Below, piece after piece: positions 17,624 to 25,685 of a stretch of DNA of 64,000 nt. This DNA comes from an uncultured Mucilaginibacter sp. Its GTDB lineage: Bacteria > Bacteroidota > Bacteroidia > Sphingobacteriales > Sphingobacteriaceae. Every line of letters begins with the position of its first letter. Position 1 is the stretch's first letter. A program made the position numbers and the translations under genes. The DNA lies in the NCBI GenBank assembly GCA_903864275.1, contig CAIPFE010000040.1:61575-125574 (forward strand). Direction: 5' to 3'. The notes beneath the pieces are model-generated. The model was not told the DNA's origin, ran no database searches, and saw nothing but the letters and a program-made list of their open reading frames with translations.

Positions 17624-18253
17624 TCAACAAATAGAAGCTAAATTTACTAAAGTTTCTGTTAATGCAATTGCCTGTTCATAGTCAAGCCAACAATTATTAC
17701 CCATTACCAATGTTTTGCCGGTTACTTCAATTACCATATTCTCATCCTTTATATCCATAATTGCATTCCTGAAATTCCAGGTTATTGCTAATAGCGCTTT
17801 ATTGGCATCGTTGGTCACCACATAATATTTTTTATCGAAGGGCTTATCATCTTTAAATTCAAGTTCAACAGGATGTATCAATCCAACTATCCTATCTGCA
17901 AATGTTTCGCGTCTGATTAACACCCTTCCGTAGTCTTTTTTTGAATTTATAAAGCCCCATATTTTGTACCTGTAATTATCAATAATTTCGCCAGCGTGCC
18001 GACCATGAGGGTCATAGTAAATATGTGACCTTATAAATGCCAGGTAACAATTATTGGCAGGGTTTGGGACTGATAATACGCCTGCTAAATTTAGCGTGGT
18101 GTCATTATTGAAAAGATCGAAATCATTTAAATTAAGTTTTACGTCATAATGAAGGCCAACATGGAATTTTGCCCTAAGCGCGTTGTAAGTATTTTCGAGC
18201 GCCTGCACATCTGCAGCAGCAAGTCTTATTGTTTCAAATGGTAAATCTTCCAT
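17624..18253 (-). CDS. Uncharacterised protein, paralog A of the cyanophycinase cluster
   Basis: A 209-residue cytosolic-looking protein of unknown function, clearly paralogous to the product of 19407-20030. The shared core is KDYGRVLIRRETFADRI, then HPVELEFKDDKPFDKKYYVVTND, NFRNAIMD and a C-terminal EQAIALTETLVNLASIC ending in Cys in both proteins. The layout (a beta-rich stretch with 'FDDKPF..YYV', then an Asn-Phe-Arg helix) faintly recalls DUF3137-like folds, but I would not assign it. It is the last gene of a three-gene minus-strand cluster (paralog B, cyanophycinase, paralog A), with a 56-nt gap after the cyanophycinase. Confidence 0.8.
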   Translation of the reverse strand: MEDLPFETIRLAAADVQALENTYNALRAKFHVGLHYDVKLNLNDFDLFNNDTTLNLAGVLSVPNPANNCYLAFIRSHIYYDPHGRHAGEIIDNYRYKIWGFINSKKDYGRVLIRRETFADRIVGLIHPVELEFKDDKPFDKKYYVVTNDANKALLAITWNFRNAIMDIKDENMVIEVTGKTLVMGNNCWLDYEQAIALTETLVNLASIC

Positions 18254-18309
18254 AATTTAAGATGATTTATCTGTTTTATTTTCTGACATCTTACCTCCGT
18301 CTTCTGACC

Positions 18310-19374
18310 TCATTTCACTTCCTGCTGCTTCAAAACCCCATTATCCACCCACCACCAGTACCATTTGCCGCCTGTGGCTTTGCTTATATTAAAAGCGCTA
18401 ACATCAAAGCTGCTACTACTATTTTCATTTGCCGCGCCGGGTAACTCATAAACCCTGATGGCTTGCTGGTTACAATTCCAATTAAGCGGTTTGTTGGGTT
18501 CACAGGTTTCGGGGGATTTTTTTGGATCAGTGACTAAGAAATAGGCTTTGCTTTTGCCCAATACTATGGCTTTGCCATTCTCATCAATGCAAACAGCAGT
18601 TTTTTCATCCGACGCAATACCGTCGACGTAAACGTTTTTATCTTTTATTATCCTGCTTAAAAATGCCACATGCCGGCCCTGCCGGCTTCGTGTAATATAA
18701 TGCTGATCGGTAATTACATGGTGAAGAAACGGGGCCTGCAGCAAATCGTTATCATAAACCTTAAGCAGTGTATCATAAGGGTTAGCTAATGCGGGCTCGG
18801 AAGTTAAACTTTCATATTCGCCGCTGTAATAAAAACCGCCCATTATGGCGCAGCCCGCGCTGGTTCCGCCAACCGGAACATGCTTCACGTTGAGCAGGTA
18901 ATTGATGGCCGCCATGGTTTTTGTGCCTCTCCAGTATTTCATGTAGTTTGACTGGTCGCCACCAGCTATAAACAACATTTCAGCATTCATAATATAGCGG
19001 GCCACCGTATCATTATTTGCCAGAGCCCGTGAATCTATTTTTAGGGTTTCGACAGAGCTGACTTTACCCAGGCTATCCACATAAGTATTGTAATCATCGG
19101 TGCCCGATGCCCTGATGATTACCACATTACCTCCGCCGCTGCGGCTGATCATCCATTTAAATGCTTCATCAACATCGGTGCCGCCGCCCATCAATACGCT
19201 GCCGGCCCTGGTTGGGGTTTTTACATCGGCAGTATCTCCGACGATGCCGATAGATGCCGGCCTGCCGGGGATTACTCTGGAAACACGTGTTTGTGTTTTG
19301 CCCGTATCCGGTTGGGCATGCCCATAAGCCAGAATTCGGTAACCCGTTAAGAAAAGGAATAAAAAGAATCTCAT
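18310..19374 (-). CDS. Exported cyanophycinase-like S51 peptidase
   Basis: Peptidase family S51, the family of cyanophycinase, which cleaves the arginine-aspartate polymer cyanophycin. The 354-residue protein begins with a signal-like MRFFLFLFLTGYRILAYGHA. The nucleophile Ser172 lies in GGTSAGCAIMGG, the same motif as in CphB, and FIAGGDQSNYM precedes it by about 30 residues as in the family. Export suggests use of polymer from other organisms rather than internal reserve turnover; no cyanophycin synthetase is visible in this window. It lies between two paralogous genes of unknown function on the same strand (32-nt and 56-nt gaps), which looks like an operon. Confidence 0.9.
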   Translation of the reverse strand: MRFFLFLFLTGYRILAYGHAQPDTGKTQTRVSRVIPGRPASIGIVGDTADVKTPTRAGSVLMGGGTDVDEAFKWMISRSGGGNVVIIRASGTDDYNTYVDSLGKVSSVETLKIDSRALANNDTVARYIMNAEMLFIAGGDQSNYMKYWRGTKTMAAINYLLNVKHVPVGGTSAGCAIMGGFYYSGEYESLTSEPALANPYDTLLKVYDNDLLQAPFLHHVITDQHYITRSRQGRHVAFLSRIIKDKNVYVDGIASDEKTAVCIDENGKAIVLGKSKAYFLVTDPKKSPETCEPNKPLNWNCNQQAIRVYELPGAANENSSSSFDVSAFNISKATGGKWYWWWVDNGVLKQQEVK

Positions 19375-19406
19375 GACGTTTAAATATGATAGATATTAAC
19401 AACAAA

Positions 19407-20030
19407 TCAACAATTTGAAGCCACCCTCGAAACAAATTCAGCCAGGTAAATTGCCTTTTCAGGCGAAACAGGGTCTGTGTTACCTATAATAAGGTTGTGT
19501 TCAACTACTTCGATAATAAAATTATCTTTCCTCGTATCCATTACCGCGTTACGGAAATTACGATCGATGGCATTTATAGCTTTTTGATGGTCGTTTACCA
19601 AAACAAAAAAAGTATCGCTGAATGGTTTATCATCGTCAAAATCCAGCTCAACTGGGTGTACAAGTTCTATAATTTTGTCGGCAAGTGTTTCCCGCCTGAT
19701 CAGCACCCGGCCAAAATCTTTTTTTAAATAAGCCAGCGCCCATATTTGGCAGCTGTTATCTACATAACTGCCCATCCCTTTGGGTGGTGTTACTTTATAA
19801 TGGGTTTGGATAAAAAAAATGTAGCTGTCACAATCCAAATGATTTATTACGAATGAGCCGAGAAGGTCGACACCCAGGTAATTTTTAAACACGTCAAACT
19901 GATTTAAATTGAAATCAATATGCCCCGGTATTTCTATATTGAATTTTGCTTTCAGCGTTTTAAAGGTGTTGTTAAAACAATCTATATCTTCCGAACAGAG
20001 GCCAATAGTATTAAAAGGGTAATTATCCAT
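19407..20030 (-). CDS. Uncharacterised protein, paralog B of the cyanophycinase cluster
   Basis: A 207-residue protein paralogous to the 17624-18253 product: both have N-terminal PFxTIxL, KKDFGRVLIRRETLADKI, HPVELDFDDDKPFSDTFFVLVND, NFRNAVMD and a final ASNC/ASIC. No signal peptide or membrane segment is visible, so it is probably cytosolic, unlike the exported cyanophycinase between the two copies. It is first in the three-gene cluster, 32 nt before the cyanophycinase start. Similarity between the copies is moderate overall but high in the central motif, so this is not a recent duplication. Function unknown. Confidence 0.8.
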   Translation of the reverse strand: MDNYPFNTIGLCSEDIDCFNNTFKTLKAKFNIEIPGHIDFNLNQFDVFKNYLGVDLLGSFVINHLDCDSYIFFIQTHYKVTPPKGMGSYVDNSCQIWALAYLKKDFGRVLIRRETLADKIIELVHPVELDFDDDKPFSDTFFVLVNDHQKAINAIDRNFRNAVMDTRKDNFIIEVVEHNLIIGNTDPVSPEKAIYLAEFVSRVASNC

Positions 20031-20247
20031 TTATAAAATTTTGACTTTGCTAAAAATAGACAATACTGCGTAATTAGCAAATAATAGTACGATCGCGCGT
20101 ATTTTGTAAACTTCAAGCCTGTTTTTAAATAATTATTTGTCGTAACCAGCCCTTAATGTTGTCGTATTTACGCACTACTAATACCGTGGGATAGCGGTAA
20201 TTTTACCCTGTCAACTATTAAATCACCTTATAATAAAAACCAGTATC

Positions 20248-20640
20248 ATGGCTTTATCATTTACAGTTTCTGATGTAATACCCGCGGGCAAAGAGTATAT
20301 TTACAATGCCTGGCTGGACAGTGCAAAACATGCTAAAATGACCGGCACAGTAAGCGCCGTTGCGAGCGCTAAAGTTGGCGATACTTTTATGGCGCATGAT
20401 GGCTATATTTCCGGTAAAAACAAGTCACTGGTACCGTATACAAAAATTGTGCAAAGCTGGCGGACCATGGAATTTTCGGGCGATGAAGAAGATTCGGTTA
20501 TTGAGGTAACATTTGAAGTTACAGACGGCGGAACGCTTGTTACCCTTACCCATTCAAATTTACCACCGCACGGCAGGCAATACGAAGAAGGCTGGAAGAC
20601 ACATTATTTTAAGCCGATGAAGGCGTATTTTAGAGGTTAG
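20248..20640 (+). CDS. SRPBCC / AHSA1-like domain protein
   Basis: A 130-residue single-domain protein of the SRPBCC (START-like) superfamily, close to the AHSA1 (activator of Hsp90 ATPase-like) group. Typical blocks are the opening FTVSDVIPAGKEYIYNAWLD, the GDTFMAHDGYISGKN strand pair, KIVQSWR and the DGGTLVTLTHSNLPP strand, ending in a C-terminal helix with KTHYFKPMKAYF. Such proteins bind small hydrophobic ligands, but the ligand is not predictable. It is monocistronic. The last codons are directly followed by a word-repeat spacer. Confidence 0.88.
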   Translation: MALSFTVSDVIPAGKEYIYNAWLDSAKHAKMTGTVSAVASAKVGDTFMAHDGYISGKNKSLVPYTKIVQSWRTMEFSGDEEDSVIEVTFEVTDGGTLVTLTHSNLPPHGRQYEEGWKTHYFKPMKAYFRG

Positions 20641-20664
20641 AGGTTTGCCCATGTGGTTTGGTTT

Positions 20665-20742
20665 TTTACTACGGAGGGCACAAAGAAGATCACAAAGGTC
20701 ACCGAGTCCCTAAATCCGAAATCGCACATCCGAAATCCGCCA
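20665..20742. repeat. CACAAAG/CACGGAG and ATCCGAAATC words
   Basis: The spacer between the SRPBCC gene and the chitinase has one stretch of GGGCACAAAGAAGATCACAAAGG words followed by AATCCGAAATC words (20709-20741). Both word types recur elsewhere in the window (47898-47938; 31968-32012; 35281-35446). Confidence 0.6.
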
Positions 20743-21747
20743 TTAATATCCTTTCATTTTCCCGCATGAGCATGCGCAATTGGGATCACTAACGCCCAGT
20801 TTACTCAAAAAATACCGGTAAAAACCAATACGGTCATTCATGCCGGGCATGTTTTCGCCTTTATTGCACTCTACCTGGCCGTTGATGATATTGATGGTCA
20901 TACCAAAACCGGGAGTGCGGCCTGCAGCTTGATCAGCGGCGTTGGGCTGCCATTTCCCGGTCATTACATCGTGCGCCGACGGTTTGAAGGTTTGCGGGGT
21001 CATCCAAAAATAAATGGCGGTTTTAAAAGCAATAACGGGGTCGGTTTCAACAAGTTCGGGGTTGTTTAGCAATGTTTTTTTATCGCCAAAAATACAATCG
21101 GAGGCATAGCCATAATTGCCGTTATAGCTGATCTGCATCGGCCCGCGACCATAGTATTTTTTGCCAGGAACGGCAGGATAAGTATCGTTGTCAGCGGTGT
21201 AGGCTAACGAGGTATTATTTTCATGGATAAACATCAAACCATCATTGTATTGGCCATCCTGCCCGTGACGTGTTTCATGGGCGATATTGGCAAAAAAAGC
21301 GGCCAACTCCTTTTTATTGGTTTGCGCGTCTTTTTCAGCGCAGAAATTGCCATAATCAATTACATAAGTACTGTCAGGTTTCTTTTTGGCCCATTCTTCG
21401 TTCCAATCTTCATCCTGGCGTACGATGGTCGATTTGCCAGTACTTTTATCAGTTCGGGTAAACTGGTAAACCGATACGGCGCGCCTGGCTACCTTTATTT
21501 TAATGAGGCCTAAGTCGTCTGCTGCTTTTATAAATGCAGCATAGGTATAAAACTTATCGCGCATAGGGAAAAACTCATTGAATTGTTTTTCGCTTAAAAT
21601 ACTGGCCAGGGTTGTTTTATTGACGGGGTTAGTGGCGACGTTATTGCCGGTACTGCCGCACTTTAAACTTAGCAGTATTACTGATAGCGAGAGTACAATA
21701 AGCTTTAAATATCCGGGTAACCAAATGGGTGATTTCAGATTTGACAT
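20743..21747 (-). CDS. GH19 chitinase-like lipoprotein
   Basis: A 334-residue glycoside hydrolase family 19 protein (chitinase class I fold). Glu158 in AHETRHG is the expected general acid, and Glu176 in FIHENN is a candidate for the general base. The block KKYYGRGPMQISYNGNYG is the family signature of the substrate cleft, and GFGMTINIINGQVECN is the conserved C-terminal loop. The N terminus (IVLSLSVILLSLKC) looks like a lipoprotein signal with Cys30. Activity on chitin or on cell-wall amino sugars cannot be separated by sequence. It ends in CACSCGKMKGY, a short Cys-rich tail. It is monocistronic and convergent with the SRPBCC gene. Confidence 0.9.
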   Translation of the reverse strand: MSNLKSPIWLPGYLKLIVLSLSVILLSLKCGSTGNNVATNPVNKTTLASILSEKQFNEFFPMRDKFYTYAAFIKAADDLGLIKIKVARRAVSVYQFTRTDKSTGKSTIVRQDEDWNEEWAKKKPDSTYVIDYGNFCAEKDAQTNKKELAAFFANIAHETRHGQDGQYNDGLMFIHENNTSLAYTADNDTYPAVPGKKYYGRGPMQISYNGNYGYASDCIFGDKKTLLNNPELVETDPVIAFKTAIYFWMTPQTFKPSAHDVMTGKWQPNAADQAAGRTPGFGMTINIINGQVECNKGENMPGMNDRIGFYRYFLSKLGVSDPNCACSCGKMKGY

Positions 21748-22070
21748 AAATTAACTAACGTTTAAAGGTGGATTGTGTTTCTTTTAAGAATCCCTAAAGG
21801 TAAATAAAGAATAAATCCGAAATTGTCAGAACCGTTGATTAAACTGATTTTATTGATTTCGCAGATTTCATCAGGATCAAAGATTTAAACTGCTTTAAAG
21901 ATTGCACGGATTTCAAATTTCAAAATCCCCCAATGCAAGGCCGTTTCCGAATCTCGTATGTTGGGTTTTTTTAATGATCCAAAAATTGAAATTCCAAATC
22001 AAAACCATAAATTCGAAATCGAAAATAAATTCGATCCCGATAGCTATCGGGACGAAAATCCGACATCAAA
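21748..22070. repeat. Spacer with ATTTC/AAATC words
   Basis: The 323-nt gap between the divergent chitinase and cobalamin adenosyltransferase genes holds degenerate GATTTCGCAGATTTCATCAGGAT words (about 21838-21905) and AAATTCGAAATCGAAA words (about 21985-22068). It has no open reading frame that I trust. Confidence 0.6.
22035..22052. repeat. Perfect 18-bp palindrome
   Basis: TCCCGATAGCTATCGGGA is its own reverse complement and lies 19 nt before the ATG of the cobalamin adenosyltransferase gene. It is a small GC-rich hairpin or a protein-binding site. Confidence 0.6.
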
Positions 22071-22625
22071 ATGAAAATTTATACCAAAACCGGCGATAAG
22101 GGATTTACCTCGTTAATTGGGGGCACGCGCGTTGCCAAGCATCACATACGTATTGAAAGCTATGGAACGGTTGATGAGCTTAATTCGTATATAGGGCTGA
22201 TCTGCGACCAGGATATTGCGTTGCATGATAAGCAAATTTTAAAACAAATACAGGATAGGTTGTTTACGATCGGCTCGTCACTAGCTTCGGATCCTGAAAA
22301 GTCAAAAATGATCATACCCGACCTGCACATGACCGATATTGAGTTGCTGGAAAAGGAAATGGACGCGATGAATGAGCATTTGCCCGAACTGCGTCATTTT
22401 ATTTTGCCGGGCGGCAGTAATGCCATTTCATTTTGCCATATTGCGCGATGCATTTGCAGGCGGGCAGAGCGCATAACTGTTCACCTGGCCCAGGAGAGCA
22501 CGGTTGATGAAAAGGTGAATATTTACCTGAACAGGTTAAGTGATTACCTGTTTACCCTGGCAAGGAAGGTTGCAAATGACAATAAAATACCTGAAAATCA
22601 ATGGATACCGCGCGTGTCAAAATGA
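22071..22625 (+). CDS. Cob(I)yrinic acid a,c-diamide adenosyltransferase (PduO type)
   Basis: A 184-residue ATP:cob(I)alamin adenosyltransferase, making adenosylcobalamin from reduced corrinoid and ATP in the cytoplasm. The PduO-type signatures are the opening KIYTKTGDKGFTSLIGGTRV (ATP site), YGTVDELNSYIGL and the HFILPGGS...CRRAER block carrying the Arg and Glu of the trimer interface. Length is typical. A perfect 18-bp palindrome (TCCCGATAGCTATCGGGA) lies 18 nt before its ATG. The gene is monocistronic and is followed by the small DUF2795-like gene. Confidence 0.93.
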   Translation: MKIYTKTGDKGFTSLIGGTRVAKHHIRIESYGTVDELNSYIGLICDQDIALHDKQILKQIQDRLFTIGSSLASDPEKSKMIIPDLHMTDIELLEKEMDAMNEHLPELRHFILPGGSNAISFCHIARCICRRAERITVHLAQESTVDEKVNIYLNRLSDYLFTLARKVANDNKIPENQWIPRVSK

Positions 22626-22725
22626 TTTTAAATAACATAAGCTTCGATATAAAACTAAAACAATAATAGCTTATGATCGCTTCATTATAGTTGAATAAAC
22701 AAAATGAGTTAAATGAAAAAAAATA

Positions 22726-22757
22726 TTGATAATCAAATTAAAAATATTATACTTTTG
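22726..22757 (+). promoter_or_regulatory. Bacteroidota-type promoter for DUF2795-like gene
   Basis: TTG at 22726-22728 and TACTTTTG at 22750-22757 are spaced 21 nt apart, a close match to the -33/-7 arrangement TTG-N~20-TAnnTTTG. The ATG follows 43 nt downstream. Confidence 0.7.
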
Positions 22758-22800
22758 CGAAAAAGTAAATTTACCATATAACTAATATAAATAAAAGGAT

Positions 22801-23022
22801 ATGTATTGGACACTTGAACTGGCATCACACCTTGAAGATGCACCCTGGCCCGCAACAAAAGACGAATTGATTGATTATGCTATCCGTTCCGGAGCGCCCG
22901 TGGAGGTTATTGAAAACTTACAGGCATTGGAAGATGATGGTGAGCCATACGAAAACATTGAAGAAATATGGCCTGATTACCCTACAAAGGATGACTTCTT
23001 TTTTAACGAAGACGAGTATTAG
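22801..23022 (+). CDS. Small acidic DUF2795-like protein
   Basis: A 73-residue acidic protein that matches the pattern of the DUF2795 family: WPATKDELIDYAIRSGAPVEVIENLQAL is the characteristic helix pair, followed here by an acidic tail ending in FFFNEDEY. Members are common, short and of unknown function. It has its own well-formed promoter (TTG-N21-TACTTTTG) and a strong UUCG-loop terminator 17 nt after the stop, so it is a single-gene unit and probably well expressed. Confidence 0.85.
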   Translation: MYWTLELASHLEDAPWPATKDELIDYAIRSGAPVEVIENLQALEDDGEPYENIEEIWPDYPTKDDFFFNEDEY

Positions 23023-23038
23023 CCTTAAGGCAGCAAAG

Positions 23039-23066
23039 AAAACCTTGCTTCGGCAGGGTTTTTTTT
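23039..23066 (+). terminator. UUCG tetraloop terminator
   Basis: AACCTTGC-TTCG-GCAGGGTT followed by eight T. It has one G-U pair, a stable UUCG loop and a U tract: a textbook intrinsic terminator for the DUF2795-like gene. Confidence 0.92.
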
Positions 23067-23130
23067 ATTGATAAAACTTTTTGGAATGGTTTTGGTTTAT
23101 TAAAACATTATCAACTAAAACTTTACAAAA

Positions 23131-23280
23131 ATGAGAAGCTTATTGTATTTAATCGCCGTTATCCTTGTAATAGGATGGATATTTGGAGCCTTTGTTTATC
23201 CCGTTGGCGGCGGTCTTATCCATATTCTTTTGGTGATCGCTGTTATCGCTTTACTTTTAGGGATCATCAGGAGGGCATAG
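23131..23280 (+). CDS. Lmo0937-like small membrane protein
   Basis: A 49-residue protein, MRSLLYLIAVILVIGWIFGA at its start, with a second hydrophobic helix (GGLIHILLVIAVIALLLGII) and a basic end (RRA). The two-helix hairpin with a central FVYPVGGG turn is the pattern of the Lmo0937/DUF5670 family of tiny inner-membrane proteins, often linked to envelope stress. It lies directly after the DUF2795-like gene's terminator and before an F1-type word palindrome. Being shorter than typical annotation cut-offs it is easily missed. Confidence 0.85.
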   Translation: MRSLLYLIAVILVIGWIFGAFVYPVGGGLIHILLVIAVIALLLGIIRRA

Positions 23281-23288
23281 CCTTTACG

Positions 23289-23409
23289 GGTTCATAGTTA
23301 ATGGTTCATAGTTCATGGTAGAAAAGCTGGCTGACAATAGTCATGACATCCGGATCCATGAACAATGGACCTTTTTCTATTTTTTACTATGAACCATCAA
23401 CCATGAACC
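23289..23409. repeat. GTTCATGG / CCATGAAC word palindrome into ispD 3' end
   Basis: The left arm (23289-23322) repeats GGTTCATAGTTAATGG-type words; the right arm (23353-23409) repeats TATGAACCATCAACCATGAACC. The right arm includes the ispD stop codon and its last codons (LVHG), so the words have become coding sequence. Confidence 0.8.
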
Positions 23410-24122
23410 AAAAGCATTTCCGCAATCGCCAGATCCTCTGGGAATGTGATCTTTATATTCCGGTAGCTGCCTTCAATCAGGTGGATTTTTTCGCCAGTTT
23501 CTTCAACCACGCTGGCATCGTCCGTGAATTTCGCGCTGTAGGGCTGCAAATAAGCCTTTTTTATTTGGGATGACTGAAATGTTTGGGGCGTTTGTACCAG
23601 GTAAATCTCATCGCGAAGCAAATTTTCAGAAACGGCGTTTTTCAATCGCCTTACGGAATCACGGCTTTTAACGGCTGTGATGGCATTGCCGTGTTCTGCG
23701 GCATATTTGTACGATTCACTTATTATTTGTTCACTGGTTAAAGGCCTTACAGCGTCTTGAATGGCGATAAGGGTATCAATATTATCAGGAATGACTTCCA
23801 GCCCGTTTTTTACTGAATGGAAACGTGTTTCGCCACCCTTTACGAGTTGATGCGGAACGGTAAAATTGTGCGCTGTGCAAAGCTGTTCCCAATAGGCATG
23901 AAAATCGGCGTGAAGAACTAAAATTATTTGGGGTTGTACACCCGAGTTATGAAAATCCTCTATGGTGTGCATCAGGACCGGTTTCCCTTTTAACAATAAA
24001 AATTGTTTGGGCACATCTGACTGCATACGGGAACCCGAGCCGCCGGCAACTATAATAGCAAAAGATTTGAGATTTGAGATTTGAGATTTGAGATTTGATC
24101 GTGCCATTAATTTGATTACCAA
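23397..24122 (-). CDS. ispD: 2-C-methyl-D-erythritol 4-phosphate cytidylyltransferase
   Basis: Third step of the non-mevalonate isoprenoid pathway: CTP plus MEP gives CDP-ME. The 241-residue protein has the nucleotide-binding FAIIVAGGSGSRMQSDVPKQF, then the IQDAVRPLTSEQII block with the catalytic Arg and the EIYLVQTPQTFQSSQIK motif, and the TDDASVVEETG motif near the end. The N-terminal 20 residues (MVIKLMARSNLKSQISNLKS) are mostly encoded by the GAGATTT word repeat, and the last codons (LVHG) by the GTTCATGG repeat. The ATG at 24107 (MARSNLKS) is an alternative start. It is last in the queA-ispD strand group. Confidence 0.95.
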   Translation of the reverse strand: MVIKLMARSNLKSQISNLKSFAIIVAGGSGSRMQSDVPKQFLLLKGKPVLMHTIEDFHNSGVQPQIILVLHADFHAYWEQLCTAHNFTVPHQLVKGGETRFHSVKNGLEVIPDNIDTLIAIQDAVRPLTSEQIISESYKYAAEHGNAITAVKSRDSVRRLKNAVSENLLRDEIYLVQTPQTFQSSQIKKAYLQPYSAKFTDDASVVEETGEKIHLIEGSYRNIKITFPEDLAIAEMLLVHG

Positions 24123-24235
24123 ATAAGCTGCAAACTATTAAGTTTATCAATCCGCTATATAATTTTGAGATAGGCTTCTTGTCTCATATCTCACATCTCA
24201 AATCTCAATACTTACATCTCAATACTCAAATCTAC
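24062..24235. repeat. GAGATTTGAGATTT / CAAATCTCAAATCTC words
   Basis: Left words at 24062-24099 (repeated GATTTGAGATTTGAG) code the N-terminal residues of ispD on the minus strand. Complementary words at 24180-24235 (CATCTCAAATCTCAATAC) fill the gap up to the queA stop at 24236. A pairing of both would span about 170 nt. Confidence 0.75.
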
Positions 24236-25285
24236 TTAAATTATCAGCATCGCGTCGCCATAACTGTAAAAGCGGTATTTCTCTTTCACGGCTACTTCGT
24301 ATGCGTTAAGTACGTTTTCATATCCGCCAAAAGCGCATACCATCATCAACAGCGTTGATTCGGGCATGTGGAAGTTGGTGATCATTGAATTCGCTATGCT
24401 GAAATCGTATGGCGGGAAAATGAATTTGCTGGTCCAGTCGTTAGCGGGTTTTAAAGTTTTATTTGCCGATACCGCCGATTCAATAGCACGCATAGAGGTG
24501 GTACCAACAGCACATATCTGCTTTTTAAGCTCGATGCCCGTGTTTACAATATTGGCTTGTTTTTCTTCAATAATAAACTGCTCCGAGTCCATTTTATGCT
24601 TGGTCAGGTCTTCAACCTCAACCGGGCGGAAAGTGCCCAGGCCAACGTGCAGGGTGACCTCGGCAAATTCAACACCTTTCAGTTCAAGGCGTTTCATTAA
24701 CTCACGGCTGAAATGCAAGCCTGCGGTAGGGGCGGCAACTGCGCCTTCATGCTTTGCAAAAATAGTTTGATAACGTTCTTTATCTTCAGCGGTAGCTTTG
24801 CGTTTGATGTATTTTGGCAGCGGGGTTTCACCCAGTATCTCTACGTTGCGGCGAAACTCTTCGTCAGTGCCGTCAAACAGGAACCGGATGGTACGGCCGC
24901 GTGACGTAGTATTATCAACAACTTCGGCTATTAAGAGGTCATCATCACCAAAATACAATTTGTTGCCAACGCGGATCTTACGGGCAGGGTCAACCAAAAC
25001 ATCCCATAACCTTAGTTCTTTATTTAACTCCCTCAGTAAAAAGACTTCGATGGTAGCACCGGTTTTTTCCTTATTACCATACATGCGGGCAGGAAATACT
25101 TTGGTATTGTTCAGGATCATAACATCCTTATCATCAAAATAATCCAATATATCCTTGAATATTTTATGCTCAATTTTTCCTGAATCGCGGTGAAGCACCA
25201 TTAAGCGCGATTCATCGCGGGTGCTTGCAGGTGTATGGGCAATTAATGAGTCGGGCAGGTTAAATTTGAACTGGGATAATTTCAT
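24236..25285 (-). CDS. queA: S-adenosylmethionine:tRNA ribosyltransferase-isomerase
   Basis: Transfers the ribosyl group of SAM onto preQ1 in tRNA, forming epoxyqueuosine. The 349 residues carry the classic start LSQFKFNLPDSLIAHTPAST with DESRLMVLHRDSG, then DVMILNNTKVFPARM, the APTAGLHFS block and the LHVGLGTFRPVEVEDL segment. Length is normal. A -7 box TACATTTG lies 28 nt upstream of the ATG. It reads away from the MacB-like permease, separated by a 400-nt spacer with two arrays of phased words. Confidence 0.97.
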   Translation of the reverse strand: MKLSQFKFNLPDSLIAHTPASTRDESRLMVLHRDSGKIEHKIFKDILDYFDDKDVMILNNTKVFPARMYGNKEKTGATIEVFLLRELNKELRLWDVLVDPARKIRVGNKLYFGDDDLLIAEVVDNTTSRGRTIRFLFDGTDEEFRRNVEILGETPLPKYIKRKATAEDKERYQTIFAKHEGAVAAPTAGLHFSRELMKRLELKGVEFAEVTLHVGLGTFRPVEVEDLTKHKMDSEQFIIEEKQANIVNTGIELKKQICAVGTTSMRAIESAVSANKTLKPANDWTSKFIFPPYDFSIANSMITNFHMPESTLLMMVCAFGGYENVLNAYEVAVKEKYRFYSYGDAMLII

Positions 25286-25312
25286 GCTAAAAGATATGGA
25301 TTTTCAAGGGCG

Positions 25313-25320
25313 CAAATGTA
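25313..25320 (-). promoter_or_regulatory. Putative -7 box for queA
   Basis: Minus-strand TACATTTG fits TAnnTTTG and ends 28 nt before the queA ATG. A -33 element is not clear. Confidence 0.5.
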
Positions 25321-25367
25321 AGGTTTTTATTTTGATTTTGTTGATTGTCTCATTGATTTTACTATAG

Positions 25368-25673
25368 GATTACACTGATTATCTTTTGATTTCACCGGTT
25401 TTTTAGTATGGGATTTCACCGATTGTCCTTTGATTTCACCGATTTTTTATTGGAGGATTACACGGATTACATTAGATTACATCGATTTTAAAAATTAGTT
25501 TGAAATAAAAAAAATAATGTAACTTAATTGTATAACTGTGGTCTAAAAATCAACAGGCGCAGCTAATCATAAAACACCATCGGTGTAATCAATACTTAAT
25601 CGGTGAAATCAAAGCACAATCGGTGAGATCGGCACATAATAATCGGTGAAATCAGTTTATAATCGGTAGAATC
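25368..25673. repeat. Opposed phased word arrays (GATTTCACCG / CGGTGAAATC) around a promoter
   Basis: Six words of GATTTCACCG/GATTACACTG type start at 25368, 25388, 25412, 25432, 25456 and 25475. Five complementary words of CGGTGAAATC type start at 25581, 25601, 25621, 25644 and 25664. Spacing is 19-24 nt in both arrays. A possible promoter (25519-25546) sits between them, so the right array would form the permease leader. Confidence 0.85.
25519..25546 (+). promoter_or_regulatory. Possible ECF-sigma-like promoter for permease
   Basis: GTAACT (25519-25524), 15 nt, then GGTCTAA (25540-25546): same spacing as the DUF2807 promoters, with one change in the downstream box. It lies 139 nt before the permease ATG. 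Confidence 0.45.
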
Positions 25674-25685
25674 AAAAAAACTCAA

